Positions 43,383-54,506 of a stretch of 64,000 bases of DNA are shown one piece after another (positions within the stretch are counted from its first letter, which is position 1; each line of letters starts with the position of its first letter). This DNA is from Clarireedia homoeocarpa (lineage: Eukaryota; Ascomycota; Leotiomycetes; Helotiales; Rutstroemiaceae), in NCBI GenBank assembly GCA_001465935.1, contig LNKV01000003.1, positions 1,370,363-1,434,362 on the forward strand, read 5' to 3'. The position numbers and the translations under genes are program-made. The notes below the pieces were generated by a model. That model had not been told where the DNA came from. It saw nothing but the letters and a program-made list of their open reading frames with translations, and made no database searches.

Positions 43383-45839
43383 ATGCCGCCCTGGGGATTG
43401 CGATGGATGAGGTTGTTTCTAAACCCTTTTGCAGATGATGATTTCAGCTACATCGAAGTGAGTCAGCCGTGATGATTTTTTCGCAGAAATATTTACACAC
43501 TTCCAGGAATCAGACAGAAGAAAGTATATTTTCGAACGACTCGAAGGATCCGAACTATCAGAATGTTTGTGGGTGGTAATTGTCGCAGGAGTAGGGTTCT
43601 TCACGGACGCCTATTCAATCTTTGCTATTAACACGGTAGTCATAATGTTGGGAATCATTTACTATGCTGATTCAGGTGGCACAATGCCTCATAGCTATCA
43701 AATAGCCCTCAGCGTCGTCACACTTGGTGGATCTATGGCTGGACAAATAGCTTTTGGGTCAGGAGCCGATTTATACGGACGACGAAAGATGTATGGATTG
43801 GAATTGATCATCACCATATTTGCTACCTTAGGTGTGGTCATGTCTTCGAATGGTATAGAGGGATCAATGTCGGTCATTGTATGGCTACTGGTATGGCGTT
43901 TTGCTCTTGGAATAGGAATCGGTGCAGATTACCCACTAAGTGCCGTCCTAACTGCAGAGTAAGTGGGTAACATAAGAGTGTCAAGCTACCAGCAATCTAC
44001 TAATATTATCTAGATTTGCTCCTCGCAAATTGAGAGGCAAGATGATGACTGCAGTATTTATGTGCCAACCCCTGGGCCAGCTGGCCGCGACATTGGTGAC
44101 GTTGATTGCAGTAGCAAGGCAGAAAAATGGCATTCCAGACGGTGCAACTGCAATAAACTGCATTGGAGAATGCAGGAAAACAATGGATTCGATCTGGCGT
44201 TGGGTAATTGGAGTGGGTGTGATTCCGGCTCTACTCGCACTCTGGTTTCGTCTTACCATTATTGAGTCACCAAGATATACAACAGACGTCGGGAGGGACA
44301 GCAAGAAAGCAGCTTCGGAGCTCAATCGCTATCTTCCTACAGTGATTGATTCGGCAGCAGTATCCATAAATTCAGTAAGCCCACCAGCTCAACCCCGACT
44401 TCGAAAACGGGCTGCGAACTGGAATGGCCATACCACATCTCTCGATTCGCAAGGGAAACAACAGGATATACCACGCGAAATGCATATAGAAGACCAAATC
44501 ATGGTATCAGCGTCTGAGAATAAACCGGCACCTGTTCCTTCATGGGAGGACTTCAAAGATTACTTCTGGAATAAGGGGAATCTCCGAACGTTGATAGCAA
44601 CTTCTCTCTGTTGGTTTTGTGTGGATTTGCCGTTCTAGTAAGTTCTTCATAATGAACTATACACATAACTTCCACCTTCAGCTCAGGATTATCTGGCCAA
44701 ATTGTTCTATCAAAGTCAATGCTAACCTAGCGTCCCATAGCGGCCTCGGTATGAACAGTCCGGACATCATCATCGTCATCTGGCATGGGATAGGCACACA
44801 AAAAAAGACAATTTATCCTCTACTGATTGACAACCTCTGGCAAAGTCTTGTAGTGGTTTCAATAGGCGCCATTACCGGCTGCTTGATAACATTTGTGGCC
44901 ATCGATATGCTCGGAAGACGTAATATTCAGTTGATCGGATTCTTCTTCCTGTTCTTTCTATTTATCATCATTGGCAGCTCATTCAACCATTTGTTTGAAA
45001 CTGGAGGCTCGGCTGCTACCATAGTTTTGTATATTCTGTGTCAGATCTTTTTCAACTTTGGTGAGCGACCTTTGGCCCCTGTTTTAGAAACAAACTCATA
45101 AGACAATTAGGTCCAAACACAATTACATACATAGTGAGTACTACAGCATCATGCTGTACTTGTCTTGTTTATTAAGATCACATTCTGACTGGCGTACAGA
45201 TTTCTGCTGAACTGTTCCCGACGCGATACCGCGCTCTCTCCCACGGAATATCTGCTGCTTTTGGTAAACTTGGCTCTGTCATCGCCCAGCTCTTTCTCGC
45301 GTATATCAACTATGGTCATGGTATCAACTACACAAAGATCCGAAAATGGCTACCATATTCTCTGCTTGTGTAAGTCTTCACCTCATTTACATCTGCCATG
45401 TATTGCGATTCCTTTCGACTTCCAGTACTTCCATTCCTTGTTTTTCTCATTTGTAAGGACCATAGAAGCAATTTAGTAATCATTTACTCATTCCAGTTTC
45501 TCTGGATTCATGCTCGCTGGCTTCTTTATAACCTATTTCTGGCTTCCAGAAACCGAGTATGACACAGATGGTGTAGTCAAGAGCCTCGAGCAATGGGAAG
45601 TCGGGCGGCATGAAAATGGTTTCTCGAAGACAGAAGTCGCAAAAGTTATTGAGAGGTGCTGGCGATGGGGGTCGAGAAGCTGGGATAAAGTGGTGGGGTT
45701 AATCGATAAAGATGAGGGAGAAAGAAGGGCAGAGGCAAGAGAAGAGAAAAGACTAGAGAGGGAGATGAGACGGATTGGGGATGGCGCTGGGGTTGGAAAT
45801 GGGAACGAGGTGAATGGAGAATCAGGAGGTGGCGCATAG
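43383..45839 (+). CDS. Inorganic phosphate transporter, PHO84/PHS family
   Basis: Plasma-membrane H+/phosphate symporter of the MFS. Seven exons: 43383..43457, 43507..43958, 44014..44637, 44741..45060, 45111..45133, 45200..45369 and 45497..45839, giving 668 residues. Exon 5 is only 23 nt. The PHS signature GIGIGADYPLSAVLTAEFAP sits across the second junction, after FFTDAYSIFAIN in TM1. GPNTITYIISAELFPTRYRA is assembled across exons 4-6, matching the conserved second-half motif. The central cytosolic loop is long (about 110 residues), as in PHO84. The tail is unusually long and charged (EREEKR-type repeats, then Gly/Asn-rich). The upstream CACGTGGG box suggests phosphate-starvation control. 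Confidence 0.92.
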
Positions 45840-46373
45840 CGGATTTGGATAACGATCTTAGGGACAATGCTAGATAGGGGGTAAAAGCGGAAACAGCAGA
45901 TGGTAATTTTGGGACGGTCTCTGATGGGATTATGTGAATCGTATGATTCCCAATAAAGGTACAGACCACACAACCACGTATACCGGCAGCACATGCCATG
46001 TAAATCACGTTTATCAGTGGCCGAGGCCTTTGGAATCACGTGTAACTAACAATGTTCTCTTCTTGGCTTTCAAATGATGTACTACCCGTGTACGACTATT
46101 TAGACTCACCACGACCAGCCCAGTATATATTATCATAGTCATATAGTGTAAGTACTACGTGGTCCTTGGATGTTAAGAATCAAACATACAAACAAACAAA
46201 CAAACCATATAAGCTATAAGGGGGTCTTTATCACCTGTAGATCACATGTTTGGTCCCCACTAGGTCCGCGCTGCAGCTCAGAGATTACAGGAGAGATTCA
46301 CTCATATGATGCTATATCACGCTACTTTTGGTTTTTGCCTATACAAAACCCTCTAGAATACTCTTAATACTAC
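45840..46373. other. Intergenic
   Basis: The 3' flank of the phosphate transporter. CAAA repeats at about 46187-46204. No gene recognised. Confidence 0.4.
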
Positions 46374-46622
46374 TGTTGAGTAGTCCTAGGGGGGCTGAAG
46401 CCACTGTGGTGGGGTAGTCCGGGAGGGCTTAAGCCACTATGGTGGTGTAGTCCGGGTAGTTGGGGTAGTCCGCTACCGAACCCCTTAAGGCAGGGGGCCT
46501 GAAGAGCCTATAAATATAGCTAGTCCTTCCCACTGTAGATAGCAACCGCAGCAGAGATAAGTTAGTCGAATAAGCATCATTTGCACCTGTTATTGAGTCC
46601 CTTAAAGCTTGTAAGCATTACA
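46374..46622 (+). mobile_element. Possible LTR-like element
   Basis: Begins TGTTGAGTAGTCC and ends near CATTACA (TG...CA ends). It contains two direct units built on GTAGTCC..GGGCT.AAGCCACT and a TATA-like CCTATAAATATAGC (46500-46513). After the end, TTTAGTGTATCACC resembles a primer-binding-site region only weakly. No matching target-site duplication was found, and no pol sequence is readable downstream. Confidence 0.3.
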
Positions 46623-47330
46623 TTTAGTGTATCACCCGCTGAGACTATACGCCAAGCCGCAACAACTACAGCTTTATGCTCCTGAGCTCTCTTTATCCTA
46701 GAAGCCTCCAAAATAGCCGTCTTCGGCTGCAGCTCCGGCATTGGAGGAGTAGATGGATAGCTGGAAGCGAGAACATCTTATGTGCTGAGACTAGAATGTA
46801 GACATTGGTCTGAAGCTGAGATTATCGGATGTAGGCTAGGAGCGAAGTCGAGAGAGGTAGAGATCCGAACGAGCACAGTCACGGATATCCATGGGCTTCT
46901 GGAAGCGTTGCTTGGAGTAGTATCTGTAAAAAAAACTACCTAAGTAAATCGAGATTGCGATGTTCTCAAGAATAACTTCAATGAGGCAACATACTAAGGA
47001 CCAGGACTAGAATAGTATTGAAAGCTACATCGAACATGAGGGTAAGCGAAATTTTTAGTAATTCTAGGGGATATAATAAGATATAAGGCTAGGGAGAAAT
47101 AAAATCCCCCACTCCCCAGAAAACAAACTGGCTTACTATCAACTTCTTATCATATACAGCAAACAGTAGCGTATCACTTTTCTTTCTTTCTTATGTTGAG
47201 CATGGTGTTAGATATACGATCAGCGGGTCTCATAGTTGGCTTCTGAACTGGAGCAGGTGCTTGATATCAGAATATACATAGTTGGCGCATCGTAACGGCT
47301 CATATTCTCAGGGTACATGGTCATAATAGA

Positions 47331-47361
<31 letters not shown>

Positions 47362-47623
47362 CAGCGGCGCCTAATTCTTTGGGTGGATAAGGAGAGAGTC
47401 AGAATGAGTGTATTTCACAAATATCCTCTTAGTCTACATCTGCGAATACACTTCTGTTCAGCATCCTCACTGGTAAACAACATGGAGTCTAGGAAGAGAA
47501 AATAGTTATTGCAACCTAGATCTACTACCACCTAGCAAGTACCTTCATACTAGAGAGCACTAACACTTAACCAGTGTCTGTTATCAAGTTAGTATGTAGC
47601 CTATTACAAGGAATCACATATCA
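46623..47623. other. AT-rich repeat-island DNA with (AC)14
   Basis: Degenerate sequence with no intact frame. A perfect (AC)14 microsatellite lies at 47331-47358. Confidence 0.55.
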
Positions 47624-48385
47624 CTAGAACCACTTACACAGCTCCGGACCAGGAATCTGATAGGTCGGTTTTGTCTCATCATTGTATATATTGTAGAGGA
47701 GACCTGGATCTGTTGAATTGTAGAGAGAGGTTCCTACAACGCCGGAGGGGGTAGCCTCGCCGTTGCCTGTGATCTTAATATTCGCGCACTGGGGGTATAA
47801 CTGAGCAGCGCCAACAGCGTAGGCAGAGTGCAGAGCAATAATTTCGTTGCGGAGGACGTAATTGCCGGCCTTGATTGAAGATGGGATAGTGGCCGACCAG
47901 GCGCCGTTTGCTGCGCGCAGTTCATCGTCAGCCCAGGTCCCCGCCTTGCCGCCTCCTGCGCCTAAGCTGAGCTGGCCCATCTCCGCAATCTTGAACCACT
48001 CGAGCTGTTCTTTATCCACCGTAGTGCATTCGCCGTTGCAAGCAGCCAGGTAGGTAAGGATAGGTCCATGGTGGGAATCGGGCCAGGTTGTCCAATGGAA
48101 GTTGATAGTGCTTCCCGCAGCAATCGAGGCGGCGTATATCTTAGCGTTTGTGGCATTAATCGAGCAGATAATGTCCGGGCTCTGGAGCTGGTTGCTATAC
48201 ACAGGCCCTGTGTCAGTGTTCCAAGCTGGCCAGCTAATTGTACCTTGGTCGGGGACCCAAGGAGCTGTTGTAGGGTTGAACCCAGTGTAGTTCTGGCCTG
48301 AAATGGTCCATACATCAATCCATCCATGGGCCGAAACGGTACTGGCCACATTCAGGATGACACTCAGGGTAATTGCGGATAGCAT
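47624..48385 (-). CDS. AA9 lytic polysaccharide monooxygenase
   Basis: Secreted copper-dependent monooxygenase (formerly GH61) that cleaves cellulose or related glucans oxidatively. A single 253-codon exon. A 19-residue signal peptide (MLSAITLSVILNVASTVSA) is followed by His20, which after cleavage is the N-terminal His of the copper histidine brace. SHHGPILTYLA (His105/His106) carries the second copper ligand. IIALHSAYAVGAAQLYPQC contains the second-sphere His187, Gln196 and axial Tyr198. NGAWSATIPSSIKAGNYVLR is a typical AA9 block. Where most AA9 proteins read R-H-E before IIALH, this has R-N-E (Asn180). There is no carbohydrate-binding module; the catalytic domain stands alone with a short tail. 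Flanked by repeat-rich DNA on both sides. Confidence 0.95.
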   Translation of the reverse strand: MLSAITLSVILNVASTVSAHGWIDVWTISGQNYTGFNPTTAPWVPDQGTISWPAWNTDTGPVYSNQLQSPDIICSINATNAKIYAASIAAGSTINFHWTTWPDSHHGPILTYLAACNGECTTVDKEQLEWFKIAEMGQLSLGAGGGKAGTWADDELRAANGAWSATIPSSIKAGNYVLRNEIIALHSAYAVGAAQLYPQCANIKITGNGEATPSGVVGTSLYNSTDPGLLYNIYNDETKPTYQIPGPELCKWF

Positions 48386-48929
48386 GTTGATATTCGATAC
48401 GAATAGACGAAGAAGAGATGGGAGATGGTGATGAGTTGAAGCAGCGAGAGGCAGTCTTTATATCAACCGGAATATAAACCCTTCGCATCCGTAGCTAGCT
48501 TTCCCTATACTTTCTCAGCCACTATATTAACTGTTAAACGGATATAGAGGATAAACTGGGTAATCGAAGCGCGTAATTAGGTTTTGGTCCATATGATGAA
48601 GATCGTTTATAGTACTTAAAGTATTGTTATCTCATCTGTTATATTCTAAAAGTGTAATTGGTTGAATACCTAGGCCCCGACTTCTTTAATATACTAGCAA
48701 TAACGTTAATAGCCGGAATACTATATATCAGGCCTTCGGAAAAATTCTTATATATTTCCTCAAATAGTTGTTCTCATTAAGGTTTTGCCTAATTCGGGTA
48801 TCGGCGTTATATCAATATAGGATAAGAAGTTATATCAATCCACCAACTAGGAGAACTCTAGAAAACCGCGCCAAGATCTAGTTTACAAATAACAAAGCGA
48901 TATATAGAATTAATACGCAATCGGTGACG
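48386..48929. other. LPMO promoter side and AT-rich DNA
   Basis: Upstream of the LPMO, then strongly AT-rich degenerate sequence (TATA-rich stretches near 48670-48890). No gene recognised. Confidence 0.45.
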
Positions 48930-49002
48930 ACTGCACCTGAGTCGTACACGCAGCCATTGCATTTAACCAGCATGCATGCCACTTTGCTAAGGGCATCGCT
49001 AG
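48930..49002 (+). repeat. Dispersed repeat, copy 2 (partner at 5641)
   Basis: Contains ACTGCACCTGAGTCGTACAC and GCATGCCACTTTGCTAAGGG, matching the two blocks at 5641-5735 in the same order and orientation but with closer spacing. This copy keeps C where the other has T. Confidence 0.65.
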
Positions 49003-49369
49003 AATCTTAATAACCTATTAAGTTCTTGGCAGCCTATTGGGTTCTTGGCAGTCCGCTGGGTAACCTATAGGCGGGACAAGAAGTGGAAAACCCGGCCTAT
49101 AGGGCCCCACGCCGCAGCCTAAATATATCGTTCAAGTCAACTTCACAAATCTTCACTAAAAAGAATCTAATTTTCCCGATCAATAAGTATCAGATACGGA
49201 CTGGAGGAAGGTTGTATGGGGTTTCAGGTTCCGGAAGGTACTACTGCGATCGACCCCTATGCGTATGATTCAGATTGAAAGCAGCCTCGATTTCTTGGTA
49301 GATATCTAAGGATATACAAGTAATCATGATTGGTGACTGCGATTGAGACAAAATGAAGTGTTAAGGAAA
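49003..49369. other. Intergenic
   Basis: Includes a short imperfect repeat (AGTTCTTGGCAGCCTATTGG) at about 49020-49052. Otherwise nothing recognised. Probably holds the 3' UTR of the alcohol dehydrogenase. Confidence 0.4.
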
Positions 49370-50544
49370 TCATGAAAAGCCATTCCTAGAAAACTCAGGC
49401 ATGTTCACTACCACTTTCAAAGCACCATGTTTGGACGATGCACTGAAGGCCTCGTAGGCGTCGTGCATATCACCAAATCCGAAGTCTAAAGGATAATTAG
49501 TTGGTGCAATTTAGAACATGAATTAAATAGACTCACAGTGCGAGACCAGAAACTGAGGATCGATGCTACCCGACTCTACCATCTTCACTAGATCAGGGGT
49601 AGTAACAGCATCAATGAGTCTAGTCCTCAAACCTAGCAAAAGAGTCAATCATCATCAGTACAGCGGAGCTTTGGGAAAATACAGATATTGCGACTCCACA
49701 GCTTTTCCAGGTGAAGCTCGCACGATTCGCCGAAGACACCCAAGCTGGCGATAGTTCCTCCAGCGCCCACCAGAGCTTGCGCGATCTCGAAAGATTCGGG
49801 GGTGCCTACGGCTTCAATAACGACATCAAATCCTCGCTCTTTTGTCAGTGCTAGAGCTGAAGTAATAACAGCATCCTGTCCCTCGAGAACACTGAGCGTA
49901 TGATCCGCACCCATGGACTTGGCCGTTTCAAGCCTAGGATTACCCCTTCCCACCATCACCGTCATGGCCGGACCAAACAGATTCCTCGCCATCTGCAAGA
50001 TCATCAATCCGACCGGGCCACTCCCTATGATTGCGACGGTAGATCCAGGCTGAATGTTACCATTCAGAATACCACATTCATAAGAAGTAGGAACCGTATC
50101 AGATAAAGTAACAGCAACTTTCAAATCGATGCTCTCAGGCAGCGTATGCAGCGAGAAAGATGCATGAGGAATTCGGACATATTCGGCCTGTGTGCCATCA
50201 ATTGTATTTCCAAGAATCCAACCGCCGTTTTCACATTGAGATGGCATCTTTCTGCGGCAGTAATAACAGGTACCACAGGATGTGATGCAGGATATGAGAA
50301 CCTTTTGACCAACGGTGAAGTTCGTGACAGCGGCACCGAGAGATTCAATGATACCGACTCCTTCGTGGCCGAGGATGCGACCTGGAGTGCATGATGGCAC
50401 GTGTCCTTGGAGAATGTGGAGGTCTGTCCCGCATATAGTGGTGTGAAGTACCTGGATGATGGCGTCTGTGGGTGCTGAAAGAATTGGTTTTGGGCGATCT
50501 TCGACTGTGATCTTGCTGTCGCCCGTGTAGATAACAGCTTTCAT
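49370..50544 (-). CDS. Zinc-dependent alcohol dehydrogenase family (MDR)
   Basis: Medium-chain NAD(P)-dependent dehydrogenase oxidising an alcohol or polyol. Exons on the minus strand are 50544..49683, 49632..49537 and 49485..49370 (introns 50 and 51 nt), giving 357 residues. Catalytic-zinc ligands are Cys38 (TTICGTDLH) and His60-Glu61 (LGHEGVG). The structural-zinc loop has four Cys at 90, 93, 96 and 104 (CGTCYYCRRKMPSQC). The Rossmann motif is AIIGSGPVGLMILQMA. The start at 50544 gives the family-typical MKAVIYTGD; an in-frame ATG at 50586 adds 14 residues. Similar enzymes are widespread in bacteria and fungi, and the substrate is not predictable. The next gene downstream in the same orientation is the AA9 LPMO. 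Confidence 0.92.
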
Positions 50545-51359
50545 GTTTGCGGCTTTATGAAGCACAACTTGATAGCACACTGTCAAGAGAATCGTCTAGG
50601 AATTGAGTCAAATATCTTGACAATGGGTTCAAACATCGCTGGGCGGCTGGCCCCTTACTTATATGTGTTCCTCCATCTAGAATTATGAAGTATACGCACT
50701 CAGCTTAGAAATCTCCGCGGGGCGCAAGCGAGCAGTAATGTTGTAACAGTCAAGCAAAGAAGCAAGGTTGAATAGCAAGGATAAAAAGTTTGTGAGTTCT
50801 GTAGGTCTCGTGAACTCTCTCGACCGTAAATCAATTTTGATTTCTGAAGAGTCAAAAATCGAGTAACGCAATTATCTGCGATTGAATCTCAGAATACTAC
50901 TCCGAAACCCTGCAACGGTCCAGCACATCTTACTACCGTGCAGGTGCATATCGGTAAGTTGCCTAGAGACAGCTGAAAGCTGTGGACTCGGTTGTAATGG
51001 CACGGCCCGCTGAATTGCTAACCGACAGGTTTATATTGGATATTGACTTACCGAAGGTCACATTGGGCATCATCCCTACGTCCCAATACGGACAATACAC
51101 AAGCTAACTTGCTTCTTATCTCTTTTGCCTTTTCCAGAAACGGGATCAAGCTTTTTTGACTGTTGCCTGTGATGTCTCTTTAAGGTAGAGCTAACTGCCA
51201 ACGGCTGATTCCGATTATGCGGATGAAATCCTGAACCAATGGTAACTCTTGAATGATGGGGAGCTCGCGCATTCGGAGTGGAGGTAGATCCCTGATCGTT
51301 TCCAAGGTATGACAAGCAAGGGACACCACTGGTATGTGTTGGCAAGAAGATATTCGGTA
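50545..51359. other. Intergenic
   Basis: Upstream region of the alcohol dehydrogenase and 3' side of the dehydrogenase pseudogene. No gene recognised. Confidence 0.4.
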
Positions 51360-52471
51360 CTAATAAGTTAGAGTCATGGGCTGAACTTTCAGGTTGGAGA
51401 TGAATACAACGTACGTACTCTTTTTTTTTTTTTTTTTTTTTTTTTCTTTTTCTTTAAGACGCCGGAAACACGTCAACTCTGCAAGATCCATCAGAAATAT
51501 TCCTATCGTTAGCCTATCCTCAACCTCACACCATCTTTCCTCTAACATGAAGATTCCATTAAATATGCACATGGGGCAGAGGGCGTTGACACGGATTTGG
51601 TGTTTTGCGTTATCCAATGCTTGGTATATTATTAGATGGAATTGATTGACAGACTCTTGATTCGCAAGTAAATGGGGGAAATGGGATGAGATGAGGGTAT
51701 ATATAAGAAAAAGAAGAACGCATACGAAACTGTGGTGATTCCCATGGCTGCATGTTTAGAGCTGACATACGCCATCATTCCAGGGGCTGCAGTATTACTA
51801 TATAAGATATGATGCTCACTAGATTGACGATACAACCTCGAACCAGGCTACTCATCACCATGGCGACCTTTGATTATGAAGGGTTCTTGGGTTATCATCG
51901 CTTTGGTTACCGCTCGTGTACAGAGCATTGTTCCGCGGGTATTGACAGAAAGCGTTTGGTCGGAGTTGAGAATATCGATATCAGATGTAGGCTCGAGAGA
52001 TGTAGCTCCTATCTAGAAAAAATATTTCAGTGAAATAGAAAAGGCTGTTTTGTATTAGGGTATGGTTGAACCGCGGAGATGTTGCAAATGGAAATTGCAT
52101 TTCACTTGCACCTGCACTATGAACAAAACAATCGATCCGACCATATTCATACACAGTCCAATCAACCATGGCCTGTACACTTTCTAGATCTATGAAATCA
52201 ATCTTTAGTCTTGCGTATTGGTACTTGGGATTAGCTGCAAATGGTTGCTCGTCTCGGCACTAGCAGTTGCGTTTTCGAGCTTGATGTCGGCAAATACGAC
52301 AGCGAGAGCATCAGCTTCCGCGAAAGCGTAGCCTGTTTCTTGACCTATTCCTGCAGCCGCCTGAGGCTTTGTAGTTAGAGCAGTTGAAGTAAGCTGAAGT
52401 GTGAAGAAACAAAAAAAAAAACTACTTACACCTGCCGTGAGAGCGATGCCCGTGGCTGTTGCAAACGGCAT
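51360..52471 (-). pseudogene. Short-chain dehydrogenase/reductase (SDR) pseudogene
   Basis: The minus strand holds a nearly full-length but broken SDR. MPFATATGIALTAG joins through a short intron to AAAGIGQETGYAFAEA, giving the TGxxxGIG cofactor motif. After a frame change near 52240 comes DLESVQAMVDWTVYEYGRID then CFVHSAG (the NAG-type motif). A possible GC-AG intron leads to TLSVNTRGTMLCTRAVTKAM, then a TAG stop near 51866. Another frame change precedes MMAYVSSKHAAMGITT (the catalytic YxxxK), and HQIRVNALCP follows. A 25-bp T tract (51421-51445) lies in the 3' part. Several independent lesions make it non-functional, though some could be misjudged introns. The family reduces or oxidises varied carbonyl/hydroxyl substrates. 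Confidence 0.7.
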
Positions 52472-54506
52472 AGTGTTGAGATGGAATTTCTGTATCTCGT
52501 TTTTAGACTCTACAGACCAAGAGAAAAGTCAATTGACATTTATTATAACGTTGTGATGTCGATAATAAAATAAAAAGAAGACAGCAAGAGCTTCGCTGAT
52601 CGAAAAAGGAACTCCTTTGCTTCAATAGTTGTGCTTTGCTGATGCGTTACGTGATTAGGATCCAACTGTTCCACCAAGGTATATTATGTCACGCCGCAAA
52701 CATACTGATATTCTCTAGTTTCTCCGCTTCTTTGCGATCTATGTTTGCCGGTTAAATTATACCAGTGGGCTGCCAGTGAATGATTGCCAGATCATTTTAT
52801 GATAAATTTACCCCGCAGCACGCTCATACTTGTTTCTAAGCCATTGTAAACATTCATTCAGCGAGAATTATCGAGTAATGTAGTGTAACCAGCTTGAGTA
52901 ACATTCATCAAGAGTTCGAGTAGTGGTATCGCTAATGAAAGCCACATGTCAGTCTTAACTTATACAACATAAGACATATAATGGTTATTTCACCTATCTG
53001 CTATTTGCCAAAATCTGGCTCCAACTCTACATCCCGACAAAGAAGAAGGCCGGGCTTGTATGAAGAACAAGAGCAGCTGACTTAAATGTATCTATGCAAA
53101 GAAAAGGGACATGAAGATGGCAGTGTGTAAAGTAACTTTCGAAGATTCCGTATCAGTAAGTCATTCTGTAGCTATGAAGGGGAGAACACTACATGTCCAA
53201 TAAATCTTGCGCTTCCTCGTTTATCAAGATTCCATAAGCGACAGGACATTACCCAAAACTTTGGTATTCTTTCCATATCAAAAGTGGAAGTATAGGGTCG
53301 TATGTCATGGAATCTGTAGACCTAGCAGCCCCTGACCCCTCTTTTGACAAAGTAGCGATGTTTTGTAGGGTTGACATGGGATTATCCGCATTCATATTGA
53401 AGCTAAAATTAGTGTGCGGCTCTGTTCATATAGAGGTCGGGGTATGCATGAGTATTTCACGGAATGTATTAGTTACCGAACCTGCTGCTGAATGACCTCT
53501 CAATGCTAATAACCGTGAGGCTGCTGATATGCCACAAATATTAGTTATTTCCAAGGTAAATAGAGGCAGTGTAGATTGACTATAATCAACTACTCTATCA
53601 TACTTCTAGTACCTCATCGTTTATTCAAGATCTTCAATGAATTTGCCTCAACCTAAAGAAAGATGACATATCCACTACAGAACTAATGGTTAAATACACC
53701 AAGTAGTAGTTGGCGGAGACGGAGGAGTGTACGCTGGTTATACGATATATACATTAATAGCAGGCACGAGATGGATAGAGAGTTTTCATCGATCTGATGA
53801 AGACAAGAGTGGAAGGAAGAAAGAGGTTGGAAGAGAGTGTTCAATAGCTATATATCTATCCGTTTGTGCTTGCTCACTTAGTATAATGAATTATTATCAT
53901 ATAATGTTCATTCATCAACTTCGCAGTTCAATACCCCCCTAAAGCCACCAATGAAGTTCTCACACATCTCGGCCCCCACGTCCATCCCATCACCGTCATC
54001 ATTGACATCTCACCCGAAATCGGTCATCCAGCCAGTCCAATCTTTTTCGCCCCCGCATAAATCCAACCTATCCTATCCACCGCAGCTATCTCTATCGCCT
54101 CCCATCGACTAATCTTATGTTTCACAAGATCCTCACCAGCTTTCCATAACCACTCATATCAACCACGCTATGTCAAATCTCGCCGCTTACACTAGAGTAA
54201 TTTCCTCGAATTGAGCCTCTTTCTTTAAAAAATACCATCGGCCCCAGCACCTGGCGGGGGTGAAAGGAAGTCTAGGCCGGCCTCAAAAGGGGGCATTTTT
54301 CAGCTCCAGTACCCCTGTTATCTAGACGTTCAATTGAAGCCACTGAACTCATGAGTCAGGGTTTTCTAAAATCCTCCAAGAGGAGCGAAATGCGGGAAAT
54401 ATAATGGACGTAGCAGCGCCCTCATTTCGGCATTACTAAGTTGAAAGTTCTGGCATTTGCATATTTTGAGCGTGCGACGATTCGACGCAACCTAACAACA
54501 AGAAAA
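52472..54506. other. Intergenic, 2 kb, AT-rich
   Basis: No intact gene. Around 53940-54061 a short plus-strand frame reads like part of a decayed coding region (EVLTHLGPHVHPITVIIDIS) ending in a stop; its family was not recognised. The DNA becomes more GC-rich close to the next gene. Confidence 0.4.

Noticed and set aside
53943..54061. Short coding-like stretch before the 503-aa membrane protein
   Set aside because: Only about 40 codons, ends in a stop, and no family could be named; mentioned only as part of the intergenic region.
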